Assembly: GCA_905212515.1 (NCBI GenBank)
Contig: CAJMEU010000061.1
Span: 1-14,791, forward strand
From: an uncultured Oscillospiraceae bacterium
GTDB lineage: Bacteria; Bacillota; Clostridia; Oscillospirales; Ruminococcaceae
DNA length: 14,791 nt
Direction: 5' to 3'
Each line of letters opens with the position of its first letter. Position 1 is the stretch's first letter. The notes under the pieces were generated by a model. It saw only the letters and a program-made list of their open reading frames with translations, was not told the DNA's origin and made no database searches. Shown here piece by piece: positions 1 through 6,836 of this stretch. A program made the translations under genes and the position numbers.

Positions 1-24
1 GGCGCTTCTTTTGCGTTTGCTTGT

Positions 25-2169
25 TTATTGGATGCCGTAATTTGCTTTGATGCGGGCGAACTCCGCGCTGTCGGCAAAGCCGTAGAACACTTCTTCGCGG
101 CTGTGGCCGTCTTGCAGGTAGTTGGTCCAGAAAGCTACGCCGGTAGCTTCGCCCTCCCGGTCCATGAACAGGTTGTAGAGGGTTTTCACAAAGGCCTCAT
201 CCGAAAGGTTCTTGTTGTTCATCTCTTTGCTGAACACAAAGCCATAGGTGCACGTGGCTGCGTCCACCGTGCCGTCCTGTAGCCAGCGCACCCAATCGGC
301 GTGGCCCGCCTTATCCGGGTCGCGGGAGAGGGCCACGCGGTAGCAGCGGGTGACGAAGCCTGCCAGCCCCTCGGTGGGCCAGGGGTCAACGGGCTGCGGC
401 GGCGTAGGCTCGTCGGGGGTTTTGACGGTCACTGCGCAAACCGCCTCGTGGCCATACCAGCTTTTAGCGGTGACGGTTGCCGTGCCGTCGGCCATGGCTG
501 TTACAATGCCGCTGTCGCTGACCGTGGCGACTGCCTCATCCGAGGACGTCCAGAAAATGTACTTGTAGGTGGCATCGGCCGGTGTCAACGTCGCTTTCAG
601 CTTGGCCGTCTGCCCCGGTTCCAGGGACAATTCGGTTTTGTCCAGGGCGACGGCCGTGTCGGGCGTGGCCGGTGCGGTCAGCCTGGGGATGGCCTCCGTG
701 GTCGTCTCGCCATGATAGATACAGGTCCCCGTGCGCACACCCTCTTCTTCCGCCGTGGGTTCTTGGGTGACCTCCCAGACATAGACGTGCTCGTTCTCCG
801 TGACTTGCCCGTCCCGGATGGCGCCAAGGGCCTGCTGCAAAGCTTCTGTGGTCAGCCCGTGGGCCCCCTGGACGCTGCCGGCTGCATCGGCGTCCAGTGC
901 AGGGTTTTTCTGCTGGTCAAATCCGCTGCCGGACAGCGCCGCGCCGCCTTCATCAACAGTTCCCGCAAAGCCGCCCACAGGCTGGTTTACAGTGCTGACC
1001 ACCGCGCCCAGGGCATAGCAGTTGGTCACTTTATTTTCGTCCCCATTGCTGGCCAACTGCCCTGCAAATCCGCCGGTATAGGGGGTATCATAGTCCAAAT
1101 AGCTGGTCACATCGCCTTGGGCCACACAGCCGGTCAGCTGGCTGCCGCTTTCCACATAGCCGACAAAACCGCCCGCGCGCCAATCGTAGGCTTCCACGTT
1201 CCCGGTGCTGGTACAGTTGGTGATCTGCACATGATCCCATGCCTCGCCCGCAAAGCCGCCGACTGCCCACTCACCGGTCACTTTGGCGTTTGTGGCACAG
1301 TTTTGGACAACCACATTCTGTGTCCCCGTACTGCCAAAGAAGCCGCCCACACGGCCGCTGCCGTATACCTCTGTTTTGTCTCCGGCCACGCGGACATTGT
1401 CAACGGTCCCCGCATAAGCGCCGCCCGCGACCGCGCCGATATGATTGGAAATAGAGTCCGGGCCCCAGACATCCACATTGTTCAGGGTGCAGTTTTCCAC
1501 AGAGACCTGATAATTGCTGCCACCGCCGCCCGAGATCTCGCCCGCCAAAGCCCCGCACATATATTTGCCGCGGATGGCGGCCCCATCGATGGTCAGGTTC
1601 TTTATTTCCGTCAGGACGGGAAGCAAATCGCCGCCCTGGGCCGACGCGGAGACCAAACCGAACAGCCCGGCATAAAAGCCGGTTTCTTCGTTTCCCTCGC
1701 CGGTTGGATCGGCCACATACACGTTGGAGACCGTGTGGCCTTTGCCGTCAAAATGTCCCACAAAAGGATGGGCATTCATCGTTGAATAATTACCATTTTC
1801 TATGCGCCATTCCTGATATCCGATGGGCGTCCAGGGTTTGTGGTTCAAGTCGATGTCGTTGGCCAGCTCAAAATAGGCCCCGTGATACCGCTGGGCCCCG
1901 CTTTTCAGGTCGTTGGCCAGCTTCGCCAGCTGCGCGCCCGTGGCGATCTGATACGGGGTTTCCTGTGTGCCGTCGCCGCTAGCAAACGAATCGGCGATGG
2001 CAACGCCGTCCCACACGTCCGCGCCGGCAGCCCGGGGCTGCGCGATTTCCTCCTGCACCGCCTCAGGGCCCGTCGCTGCCTCGCCGCCGGGGATGTCCAG
2101 CGCCAGGGCCGGCGCCGCACAGGCGCACACCATACACAGGGCGAGGGTCAGACTTAAAAATTTTTTCAT
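25..2169 (-). CDS. Secreted GLUG-repeat / Ig-like / DUF4214 surface protein
   Basis: A 714-residue protein read from the ATG at 2169. An upstream in-frame ATG at 2211 is rejected because AGGAGG sits 5 bases before 2169 and the signal peptide begins there. Residues 1-23 form a Sec signal (MKK, hydrophobic core, ALA cleavage site). Residues 60-150 match the usual lead-in of GLUG proteins (PYQI, ANDIDL, FDGKGHTVSN). Eight GLUG-like motifs follow at about 168, 206, 245, 275, 304, 333, 366 and 399 (GGFAGE, GGFVGY and similar), which predicts a beta-solenoid. Residues 508-582 are a bacterial Ig-like (Big_2) domain, 583-600 a Pro-rich linker, and 601-714 a DUF4214 domain. There is no LPXTG or SLH anchor, so DUF4214 may hold it at the surface (inference). 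The probable role is adhesion or glycan binding. It has its own promoter and a terminator-containing leader. Confidence 0.88.
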   Translation of the reverse strand: MKKFLSLTLALCMVCACAAPALALDIPGGEAATGPEAVQEEIAQPRAAGADVWDGVAIADSFASGDGTQETPYQIATGAQLAKLANDLKSGAQRYHGAYFELANDIDLNHKPWTPIGYQEWRIENGNYSTMNAHPFVGHFDGKGHTVSNVYVADPTGEGNEETGFYAGLFGLVSASAQGGDLLPVLTEIKNLTIDGAAIRGKYMCGALAGEISGGGGSNYQVSVENCTLNNVDVWGPDSISNHIGAVAGGAYAGTVDNVRVAGDKTEVYGSGRVGGFFGSTGTQNVVVQNCATNAKVTGEWAVGGFAGEAWDHVQITNCTSTGNVEAYDWRAGGFVGYVESGSQLTGCVAQGDVTSYLDYDTPYTGGFAGQLASNGDENKVTNCYALGAVVSTVNQPVGGFAGTVDEGGAALSGSGFDQQKNPALDADAAGSVQGAHGLTTEALQQALGAIRDGQVTENEHVYVWEVTQEPTAEEEGVRTGTCIYHGETTTEAIPRLTAPATPDTAVALDKTELSLEPGQTAKLKATLTPADATYKYIFWTSSDEAVATVSDSGIVTAMADGTATVTAKSWYGHEAVCAVTVKTPDEPTPPQPVDPWPTEGLAGFVTRCYRVALSRDPDKAGHADWVRWLQDGTVDAATCTYGFVFSKEMNNKNLSDEAFVKTLYNLFMDREGEATGVAFWTNYLQDGHSREEVFYGFADSAEFARIKANYGIQ

Positions 2170-2174
2170 TTGTA

Positions 2175-2180
2175 CCTCCT
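2175..2180 (-). promoter_or_regulatory. Ribosome binding site fixing the start of the GLUG protein
   Basis: The minus strand reads AGGAGG five bases before the ATG at 2169. It chooses this start over the in-frame ATG at 2211. The site lies only 10 bases after the T run of the leader terminator, so no separate promoter fits between terminator and gene. Confidence 0.85.
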
Positions 2181-2190
2181 TTTTTACGCA

Positions 2191-2226
2191 AAAAAGCCAA
2201 GGGACCCCCACGCAGGGTCCCTTGGC
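2191..2226 (-). terminator. Intrinsic terminator in the leader of the GLUG protein gene (possible attenuator)
   Basis: Perfect 12-bp arms at 2196-2207 and 2215-2226 (GCCAAGGGACCC and its complement) enclose a 7-base loop. On the minus strand they are followed at once by TTTTT (2195-2191). Transcripts reaching the GLUG gene from its visible promoter must pass it. It also is the first terminator downstream of the kinase gene, so it may end that operon too. Confidence 0.8.
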
Positions 2227-2259
2227 CTTGTTTGTTCTGGCTAATTGTAAATTTAGGAG

Positions 2260-2268
2260 CCCCCCCCC
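2260..2268. repeat. Nine-base C/G homopolymer tract in the leader
   Basis: A run of nine C on the plus strand (nine G in the leader RNA) lies between the candidate promoter and the terminator of the GLUG protein gene. Tracts of this kind can slip during replication. A sequencing miscount is also possible. Confidence 0.7.
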
Positions 2269-2335
2269 GCCGTTCCAGTTTTTACGAATCTTCTTTCAGA
2301 TCATGAGGAGGCCCCCTTTCCCATTTTCTGGTTTT

Positions 2336-2364
2336 ATTGTATCAAATGGGCGGTATCTTTGCAA
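2336..2364 (-). promoter_or_regulatory. Sigma-A promoter for the GLUG protein leader
   Basis: The minus strand has TTGCAA (2364-2359), a 17-base spacer, then TACAAT (2341-2336). It begins 8 bases after the stop codon of the kinase gene. The predicted start near 2329 gives a leader of about 160 bases. Confidence 0.65.
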
Positions 2365-2371
2365 GCCTTTT

Positions 2372-3742
2372 TTACTGGCTGGCCGCAAGGGGGAATTTCA
2401 CGGTGACGGTGGTGCCGGCGCCCTCGGCGCTGTCCAGGCGGATGGAGGCGCCGTGGAGCTGGGCGATGTGCTTGACGATGGCCAGGCCCAGGCCCGTGCC
2501 GCCCGTGGCCTTGGAACGGCTTTTGTCCACGCGGTAGAACCGCTCGAACACGCGGGACTGATGCTGGGGCGGGATGCCGATGCCGTCGTCCTGCACCTGC
2601 AGGGCCGGGCCGCGGCCCTGGGACGCGGGCAGGGCGCGCACCCACACATGGCCGCCGGGGCGGTTGTAGCGGATGGCGTTGTCCACCAGGTTTTCGCACA
2701 GCTCGGTGAGCTGGGCCTTATCGCCCTGCAGGGTCAGGGCGTCGTCGGCCTGCACCTCCAGGGTGATATAGGCCGTGTGGGCGGCCATTTGGCGGCTTTC
2801 GGCCACGTCCCGCACCAGGCGGGCCAGATCCAGCGGGGCCATGGCCGCGGGGCGGGCCTCGGCGGCGTCCAGCTCGGCCAATTGGAGGATATCGCCGATG
2901 AGGCTTTGCATCCGGCCGGCCTCCTGCCTGATCTTGCCGGCGAACTGGGGCACGTCGGCCGGGGCGGCCACGCCGCTTTGGATCAGCTCGGCATAGCCGG
3001 AGATGCTGGTGAGGGGGGTTTTCAGCTCGTGGCTGACATTGGCCGTGAATTCCCGGCGCATCTCCTCGCCGGCCTGGCGGGTGAGGCGGTCCCGCAGGAT
3101 GGCGTCGGCAAAGGGCGTCAGCTCTTTATAGGGCACGCTGTCCTGGATATCGTCCAGGTTTTCGGCCATCTGCTGGATGGGGCGCACCACCCGCCGGGTG
3201 AGCAGCATGCTGGCGATGGCCGCCAGGGCCAGCACGCCCGTGCAGGCCAGCACCACGGCCGGCAGCGCGTCGCCGTAGATGGCGTACATGTTTTTGGCCT
3301 CCATGGCCACGCGCAGCACGCTGCCATCGTCAAGGCGCAGGGCGTGATAGTAGGTGTCGTAGCCCATGGTCTCGCTGTGGCGCCGGGCCGTGCCCACGCC
3401 GTCGGCCAAGGCCGCGCGCACCTCGGGGCGGCCCAGGTGGTTCTCGGTGGGGGCGGGGGCCTGGCTCTCGTACAGCACCGCGCCGTCGGGCGCGATGAGG
3501 GTGACGCGCAGGGACCCGCCGCCCGCGGCCCGCAGCGCCCCGGGGGCGGCGGGGTCATAGGCGGCGGCGATCTCGGAGGCGGTGAGGGCCAGGTCGGATT
3601 CCACCTGGCGGGCAAAGGCGCGGCGGAAGGTGGCCAGCAGCAGCGCCGCGGTGAGCACCATCACCACCAGGCCCACGGCCACCATGCGCATGCCGATGGT
3701 CTCCTCGATGGAGCGCATATTTTTTGTGGAACGCTGTTTCAT
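2372..3742 (-). CDS. PhoR-like membrane sensor histidine kinase
   Basis: A 456-residue sensor kinase that should autophosphorylate on His238 and pass phosphate to the regulator encoded just upstream. Transmembrane helix 1 is at about 18-38, an extracellular sensor region at 39-158, and helix 2 at about 159-182. A short, degenerate HAMP-like linker follows. The H-box is SHELKTP (237-243). The ATPase domain shows the N-box ENLVDNAIRYN (350-360), G1 DDGIGIP (385-391), F-box FERFYRVDKS (399-408) and G2 TGLGLAIVKH (416-425). No cytoplasmic PAS domain is evident, unlike E. coli PhoR. The ATG overlaps the regulator's TGA as ATGA, with GAGGAGG seven bases upstream, so the two are translationally coupled. 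PhoR-like identity rests on family resemblance and the phosphate transporter in the operon. The signal is not shown by the sequence. Confidence 0.92.
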   Translation of the reverse strand: MKQRSTKNMRSIEETIGMRMVAVGLVVMVLTAALLLATFRRAFARQVESDLALTASEIAAAYDPAAPGALRAAGGGSLRVTLIAPDGAVLYESQAPAPTENHLGRPEVRAALADGVGTARRHSETMGYDTYYHALRLDDGSVLRVAMEAKNMYAIYGDALPAVVLACTGVLALAAIASMLLTRRVVRPIQQMAENLDDIQDSVPYKELTPFADAILRDRLTRQAGEEMRREFTANVSHELKTPLTSISGYAELIQSGVAAPADVPQFAGKIRQEAGRMQSLIGDILQLAELDAAEARPAAMAPLDLARLVRDVAESRQMAAHTAYITLEVQADDALTLQGDKAQLTELCENLVDNAIRYNRPGGHVWVRALPASQGRGPALQVQDDGIGIPPQHQSRVFERFYRVDKSRSKATGGTGLGLAIVKHIAQLHGASIRLDSAEGAGTTVTVKFPLAASQ

Positions 3743-4428
3743 AGGCCGGCCTCCTCGTCGGTAAACACAAAGCCCACCTTGCGCACGGTGCGCAGCTGCT
3801 CGCCGCCGGGGCCCAGCTTCTGGCGCAGGGTGCGCACGTGCATGTCCAGGGTGCGGCTCTCGCCTTCAAAATCCGTGCCCCACACCTTTTGCAGGATCTC
3901 CTCCCGGGGCACCACGCGGCGGGCGTTTTTCAGCAGCAGGCGCAGCAGCTCGTATTCCTTGAAGGTCAATTCCACCGGCTGGCCGTCGCTGGTGACCTGG
4001 CGGCGGGTGTCGTCCAGGGAGACCAGGCCGCAGTGCAGCGCGCCCCCGGCCAGCTTGCCGGCCTCGGCGCCCGCGCGGCGCAGCAGGGCCCGCACGCGGC
4101 TGGTGAACTCCAGCACGCCGAAGGGCTTTGACAAATAGTCGTCCGCGCCGCCCTCCAGGCCGGCCACCACGTCCAGTTCGGCCGATTTGGCGGTGACCAT
4201 CATCACCGGCAGGGCCGTGCCGCACTGGGCGCGCACGTGGCGCAACAGGGCGATGCCGTCCTCGCCGGGGAGCATCACGTCCAGGATCACCAGGCTGGGG
4301 CGCTCCTGCTCCAGCGCCTGCTTGAAGGGGGCGCCGTCGGAAAAGCCGCGCACGGAAAAACCGGCGCTTTTCAGGGCGTATTCCTCCAGGGTGCGGATCT
4401 CGTCGTCGTCTTCCACCAGATAGATCAT
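3739..4428 (-). CDS. PhoB/OmpR-family response regulator
   Basis: A 229-residue regulator starting MIYLVEDDDE at the ATG at 4428. A longer reading frame upstream (to 4584) is discarded because it is a shadow of the transporter gene and because AGGAGG lies at 4440-4435. The receiver domain (about 1-115) has acidic residues D7-D9, phospho-acceptor Asp50 in VILDVMLPG, Thr79 and Lys101 in LSKPFG. A winged-helix DNA-binding domain occupies about 130-225, with the family signatures LTFKEYELL and RTLDMHVRTLRQKL. It should bind direct repeats. The TTTAC array at 6276-6324 in front of this operon is the obvious candidate target (inference). The ATG overlaps the transporter's TGA (ATGA), and the stop overlaps the kinase ATG in the same way. 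It could be a generic OmpR-type regulator, but the phosphate context favours PhoB. Confidence 0.93.
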   Translation of the reverse strand: MIYLVEDDDEIRTLEEYALKSAGFSVRGFSDGAPFKQALEQERPSLVILDVMLPGEDGIALLRHVRAQCGTALPVMMVTAKSAELDVVAGLEGGADDYLSKPFGVLEFTSRVRALLRRAGAEAGKLAGGALHCGLVSLDDTRRQVTSDGQPVELTFKEYELLRLLLKNARRVVPREEILQKVWGTDFEGESRTLDMHVRTLRQKLGPGGEQLRTVRKVGFVFTDEEAGL

Positions 4429-6221
4429 ACGCTGCCTCCTAGGGGGTCCAGTGTGTAGCGGGCGCGGCAGGCGGACACGCGGTCGAAGAAATCGTCGCTG
4501 CCTGTGCGCACGCGCTCGAGGAATTCGTGGGTGTCGAAGCTGTCGTTTTCCGCCGAGAGGGCGGCCGCGGCCACGTTGGAGCAATGGTCGGCCACGCGCT
4601 CGTAGTTATTGATGAGGTCGGAGAGGATGAAGCCCATCTCGATGGTGCACTCGCCGCGGCGCAGCCGCTCCACATGGCGGGCCTTCACCGCGCGCACCAG
4701 CTCGTCGATGGTCTGCTCCAGGGGCTCCACCGAGGCGGCGGCCTCTTTGCCCGCCTGCAGGGCCGGGCCGTCTGGCTCGCCGGCCACCAGGGTGAAGGCC
4801 GCCATGGTGTGGGCCAGGATGTCCTGGACGGCCCGCTCCAGCACTTCCAGGTCCCGCCGGGCGGGGTCGGAGAAGGCGAGGTTTTTGTCGCGGATCTCGG
4901 CGGCGGTGTCCACCAGGTTGACCGCGTGGTCGCCCACGCGCTCGAAATCATTGATGGTGTGCAGCAGGGCCGACACATCCCGGCTTTCCTGCAGCGTCAG
5001 GTCCTGGCGGGAGAGCAGCAGCAGGTAGGTGCCCAGGGCGTCCTCGCTGGCGTCGATCTCGTCCTCGCCGGAGGCGATCTCGGCCGCCAGGGCGTCGTCC
5101 CACTGATGGGTCAGGGCCATGCCCTGCACCAGGCTTTTGCGGGCGCGGGCGGCCATGGCGGAGGCCACGTCGCCGGCGCGGCGGGCGGCCAGGGCCGGCT
5201 GGCTGAGCAGGCGCTGGTCCAGCAGCTGGAACTGATCCGGCTGTTTGTCGTCCGGGATGGTGAGCAGGGCCAGTTTTTCCAGCAGGCGGCCGGCGGGCAG
5301 CAGCACCGCCGTGGCCACCACGTTGAACACCGTGTGCACCACGGCGATGCCCAGGGGCGTGGCCGCCTGCCCCAAAAAGGGCAGGTCCATCAGGGCGGAC
5401 AGGCCGTAGAACAGGCCCATGAACAACATGACGCCCAGGATGTTGAAGTACAGGTGCACCATGGCCGCGCGGCGGGCGTTTTTGTTGGCGCCCACGCCGG
5501 CCAGCAGCGCGGTGACGCAGGTGCCGATGTTCTGGCCCATGATGATGGGCACGGCGCTGGCGTAGGGCACGGCGCCCGTGGCCGTCATGGCCTGGAGGAT
5601 GCCCACGCTGGCCGAGGAGGACTGGATGACGGCCGTGAGGGCCGCGCCCGCCAGCACGCCCAGCAGGGGGTTGGTGAACAGGGTGAACATGGCGCCGAAC
5701 CAGGGCTGGTCGGCCAGGGGCTTCATGGCGCCGGACATGGCTTCCATGCCGGTCATCAGCACGGCGAAGCCCAGCAGGATGGTGCCCACGCCCTTGCGCT
5801 TCTCCCGCTTGCTGAACAGATACAGCGCCACGCCGATGAAGGCCAGCACGGGCGCGAAGCCCGAGGGCTTGAGCAGCTGGATGATGAAGCTGTCCCCCTC
5901 CAGGCCCGCCAGGCTGAGGATCCAGGCGGTGACGGTGGTGCCCACGTTGCTGCCCAAAATGACGCCCACCGCGCCGTGCAGGGACAAAAGGCCACTGTTG
6001 ACAAAGCCGACCACCATGACCGTGGTGGCGCTGGACGACTGGATGACGGCCGTGACCAGCATGCCCAGGAAAAAGCCCTTGAGGGGGCTGTCCGTCAGGC
6101 GGGCCAGCAATTGCTGCAGGCGGCCGCCCGCCTGTTTTTCCAGCGCCTTGCCCATCACGTCCATACCGAACAAGAACAGCGCCAAGCCCCCCAGCAGGGA
6201 AAATACGGCAAAAATATCCAT
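4425..6221 (-). CDS. Na+/phosphate cotransporter (NptA/YjbB family) with PhoU-like tail
   Basis: A 598-residue membrane protein expected to move phosphate with sodium. The membrane half (about 1-320) contains the internally duplicated signature of the family: QSSSATT at 61-67 with GSNVGTT at 90-96, and QSSSASV at 200-206 with GQNIGTC at 229-235. The C-terminal half (about 345-590) is soluble and helical and resembles the PhoU-like helical-bundle repeats (for example HTINDFERVGDHAVN and LINNYERVADHC). This fused tail is usual for bacterial members. The start ATG is preceded by AGGAGAGG. It is the first gene of a three-gene operon with the regulator and kinase, joined by ATGA overlaps. Regulation by the TTTAC repeats upstream is inferred. 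YjbB homologues can also export phosphate, so the direction of transport is not certain. Confidence 0.93.
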   Translation of the reverse strand: MDIFAVFSLLGGLALFLFGMDVMGKALEKQAGGRLQQLLARLTDSPLKGFFLGMLVTAVIQSSSATTVMVVGFVNSGLLSLHGAVGVILGSNVGTTVTAWILSLAGLEGDSFIIQLLKPSGFAPVLAFIGVALYLFSKREKRKGVGTILLGFAVLMTGMEAMSGAMKPLADQPWFGAMFTLFTNPLLGVLAGAALTAVIQSSSASVGILQAMTATGAVPYASAVPIIMGQNIGTCVTALLAGVGANKNARRAAMVHLYFNILGVMLFMGLFYGLSALMDLPFLGQAATPLGIAVVHTVFNVVATAVLLPAGRLLEKLALLTIPDDKQPDQFQLLDQRLLSQPALAARRAGDVASAMAARARKSLVQGMALTHQWDDALAAEIASGEDEIDASEDALGTYLLLLSRQDLTLQESRDVSALLHTINDFERVGDHAVNLVDTAAEIRDKNLAFSDPARRDLEVLERAVQDILAHTMAAFTLVAGEPDGPALQAGKEAAASVEPLEQTIDELVRAVKARHVERLRRGECTIEMGFILSDLINNYERVADHCSNVAAAALSAENDSFDTHEFLERVRTGSDDFFDRVSACRARYTLDPLGGSV

Positions 6222-6257
6222 GCAGATCCTCTCCTCACAATGCGAACCATGGTTTCT

Positions 6258-6274
6258 CTACAATGTTATTGTAG
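6258..6274. promoter_or_regulatory. Palindrome over the -10 region of the phosphate operon
   Basis: A perfect inverted repeat, CTACAAT-AAC-ATTGTAG read on the minus strand, with 7-bp arms and a 3-base spacer. It covers the -10 hexamer and the predicted transcription start. It could be a repressor operator or a small 5' hairpin. Confidence 0.5.
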
Positions 6275-6324
6275 GGTAAAGGATGTAAAATCCGCCTGCG
6301 AAAAGAGGTAAAATTTGTGTAAAA
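6268..6324 (-). promoter_or_regulatory. Promoter with TTTAC direct repeats (candidate Pho box)
   Basis: On the minus strand a TTTAC core begins at 6323, 6312, 6289 and 6280 (spacings 11, 23 and 9). A -10 hexamer TACAAT follows at 6273-6268. No good -35 lies 17 bases upstream, as expected for an activator-dependent promoter. PhoB/PhoP sites in other bacteria are TTnACA-like repeats about 11 bp apart (established). The assignment here is inferred. Confidence 0.5.
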
Positions 6325-6332
6325 TTCGTTTT

Positions 6333-6818
6333 TCAGCGCCTTTTTTCCGCCTTTTGCGCCAAACAAAGGCCAACGGGCAGGGCCGCGCGGGTGCACAGGA
6401 AGGCGCGCAGGGACAGCGCCGGCGCCCCGGGGCCGGTGTCGGCGTTCAAAAAATGCAGGGCGTCCGCCCCGCCCGGGGCGGGGACGTAGGCCGCGTAATG
6501 CAGGGCCCGGCCCGTCCAGTACAGCAAAATGCCCGGCGCGGGCGCGCGGCCGGGCCGGCACAAACGCACGCCGGGCAGGCGTGTGCGCAGCCAGCGGGCC
6601 AGGCGCAGGGGCCCGGTGCCCAAAGCGCCGCCAAAGCGAAGGCCCGGCGCCAGGGCGGCGCGCACCTCCGCGGGCCCTTCGCCGGGCAAAAGGGCCCCCA
6701 AGGCCAGGCAGTAATTGTAGGCGGCGATCCACCCGCAGCCGTTCACCCGGGAGGGGCGCCGGCCATAGGGCGCGGCGCAGCCGGCCTGATCCACAAAATA
6801 AGCAGGTGTCTGTGTCAT
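6333..6818 (-). CDS. Small hypothetical protein with a possible C39/papain-like active site
   Basis: A 161-residue protein that I do not recognise as a named family. It starts at the ATG at 6818, with GGGAGG six bases upstream and 18 bases after the MATE stop, so it is very likely co-transcribed with the MATE gene. There is no signal peptide and no membrane helix. The sequence NGCGWIAAYNY (26-36) resembles the catalytic-Cys helix of C39-like and other papain-fold peptidases. ALHYAAYVP (105-113) looks like the His strand, and FLNADTG (123-129) could supply the Asn/Asp. This gives a tentative Cys28-His107-Asn125/Asp127 arrangement. Composition is rich in Ala, Gly, Arg and Pro. No terminator is seen between it and the phosphate operon, whose TTTAC repeats begin about 9 bases after its stop. 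Peptidase function is a guess from motif spacing alone. Confidence 0.7.
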   Translation of the reverse strand: MTQTPAYFVDQAGCAAPYGRRPSRVNGCGWIAAYNYCLALGALLPGEGPAEVRAALAPGLRFGGALGTGPLRLARWLRTRLPGVRLCRPGRAPAPGILLYWTGRALHYAAYVPAPGGADALHFLNADTGPGAPALSLRAFLCTRAALPVGLCLAQKAEKRR

Positions 6819-6836
6819 GCGTTTCCTCCCGGCCGA

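Noticed and set aside
301..1785. Long plus-strand open frame (494 codons) over the GLUG protein
   Set aside because: Antisense shadow of a well-supported gene. No domain, no ribosome site, and composition follows GC bias.
2196..2364. c-di-GMP riboswitch controlling the surface protein
   Set aside because: An attractive idea for an adhesin, but the conserved core bases of class I or II are not present.
1967..4138. Plus-strand open frame of 723 codons
   Set aside because: It crosses the GLUG leader, kinase and regulator in antisense. It is rich in His, Gly and Gln, as typical of reversed high-GC genes.
4527..6311. Plus-strand open frame of 594 codons
   Set aside because: Antisense to the phosphate transporter, with low-complexity Gly/His/Gln-rich composition.
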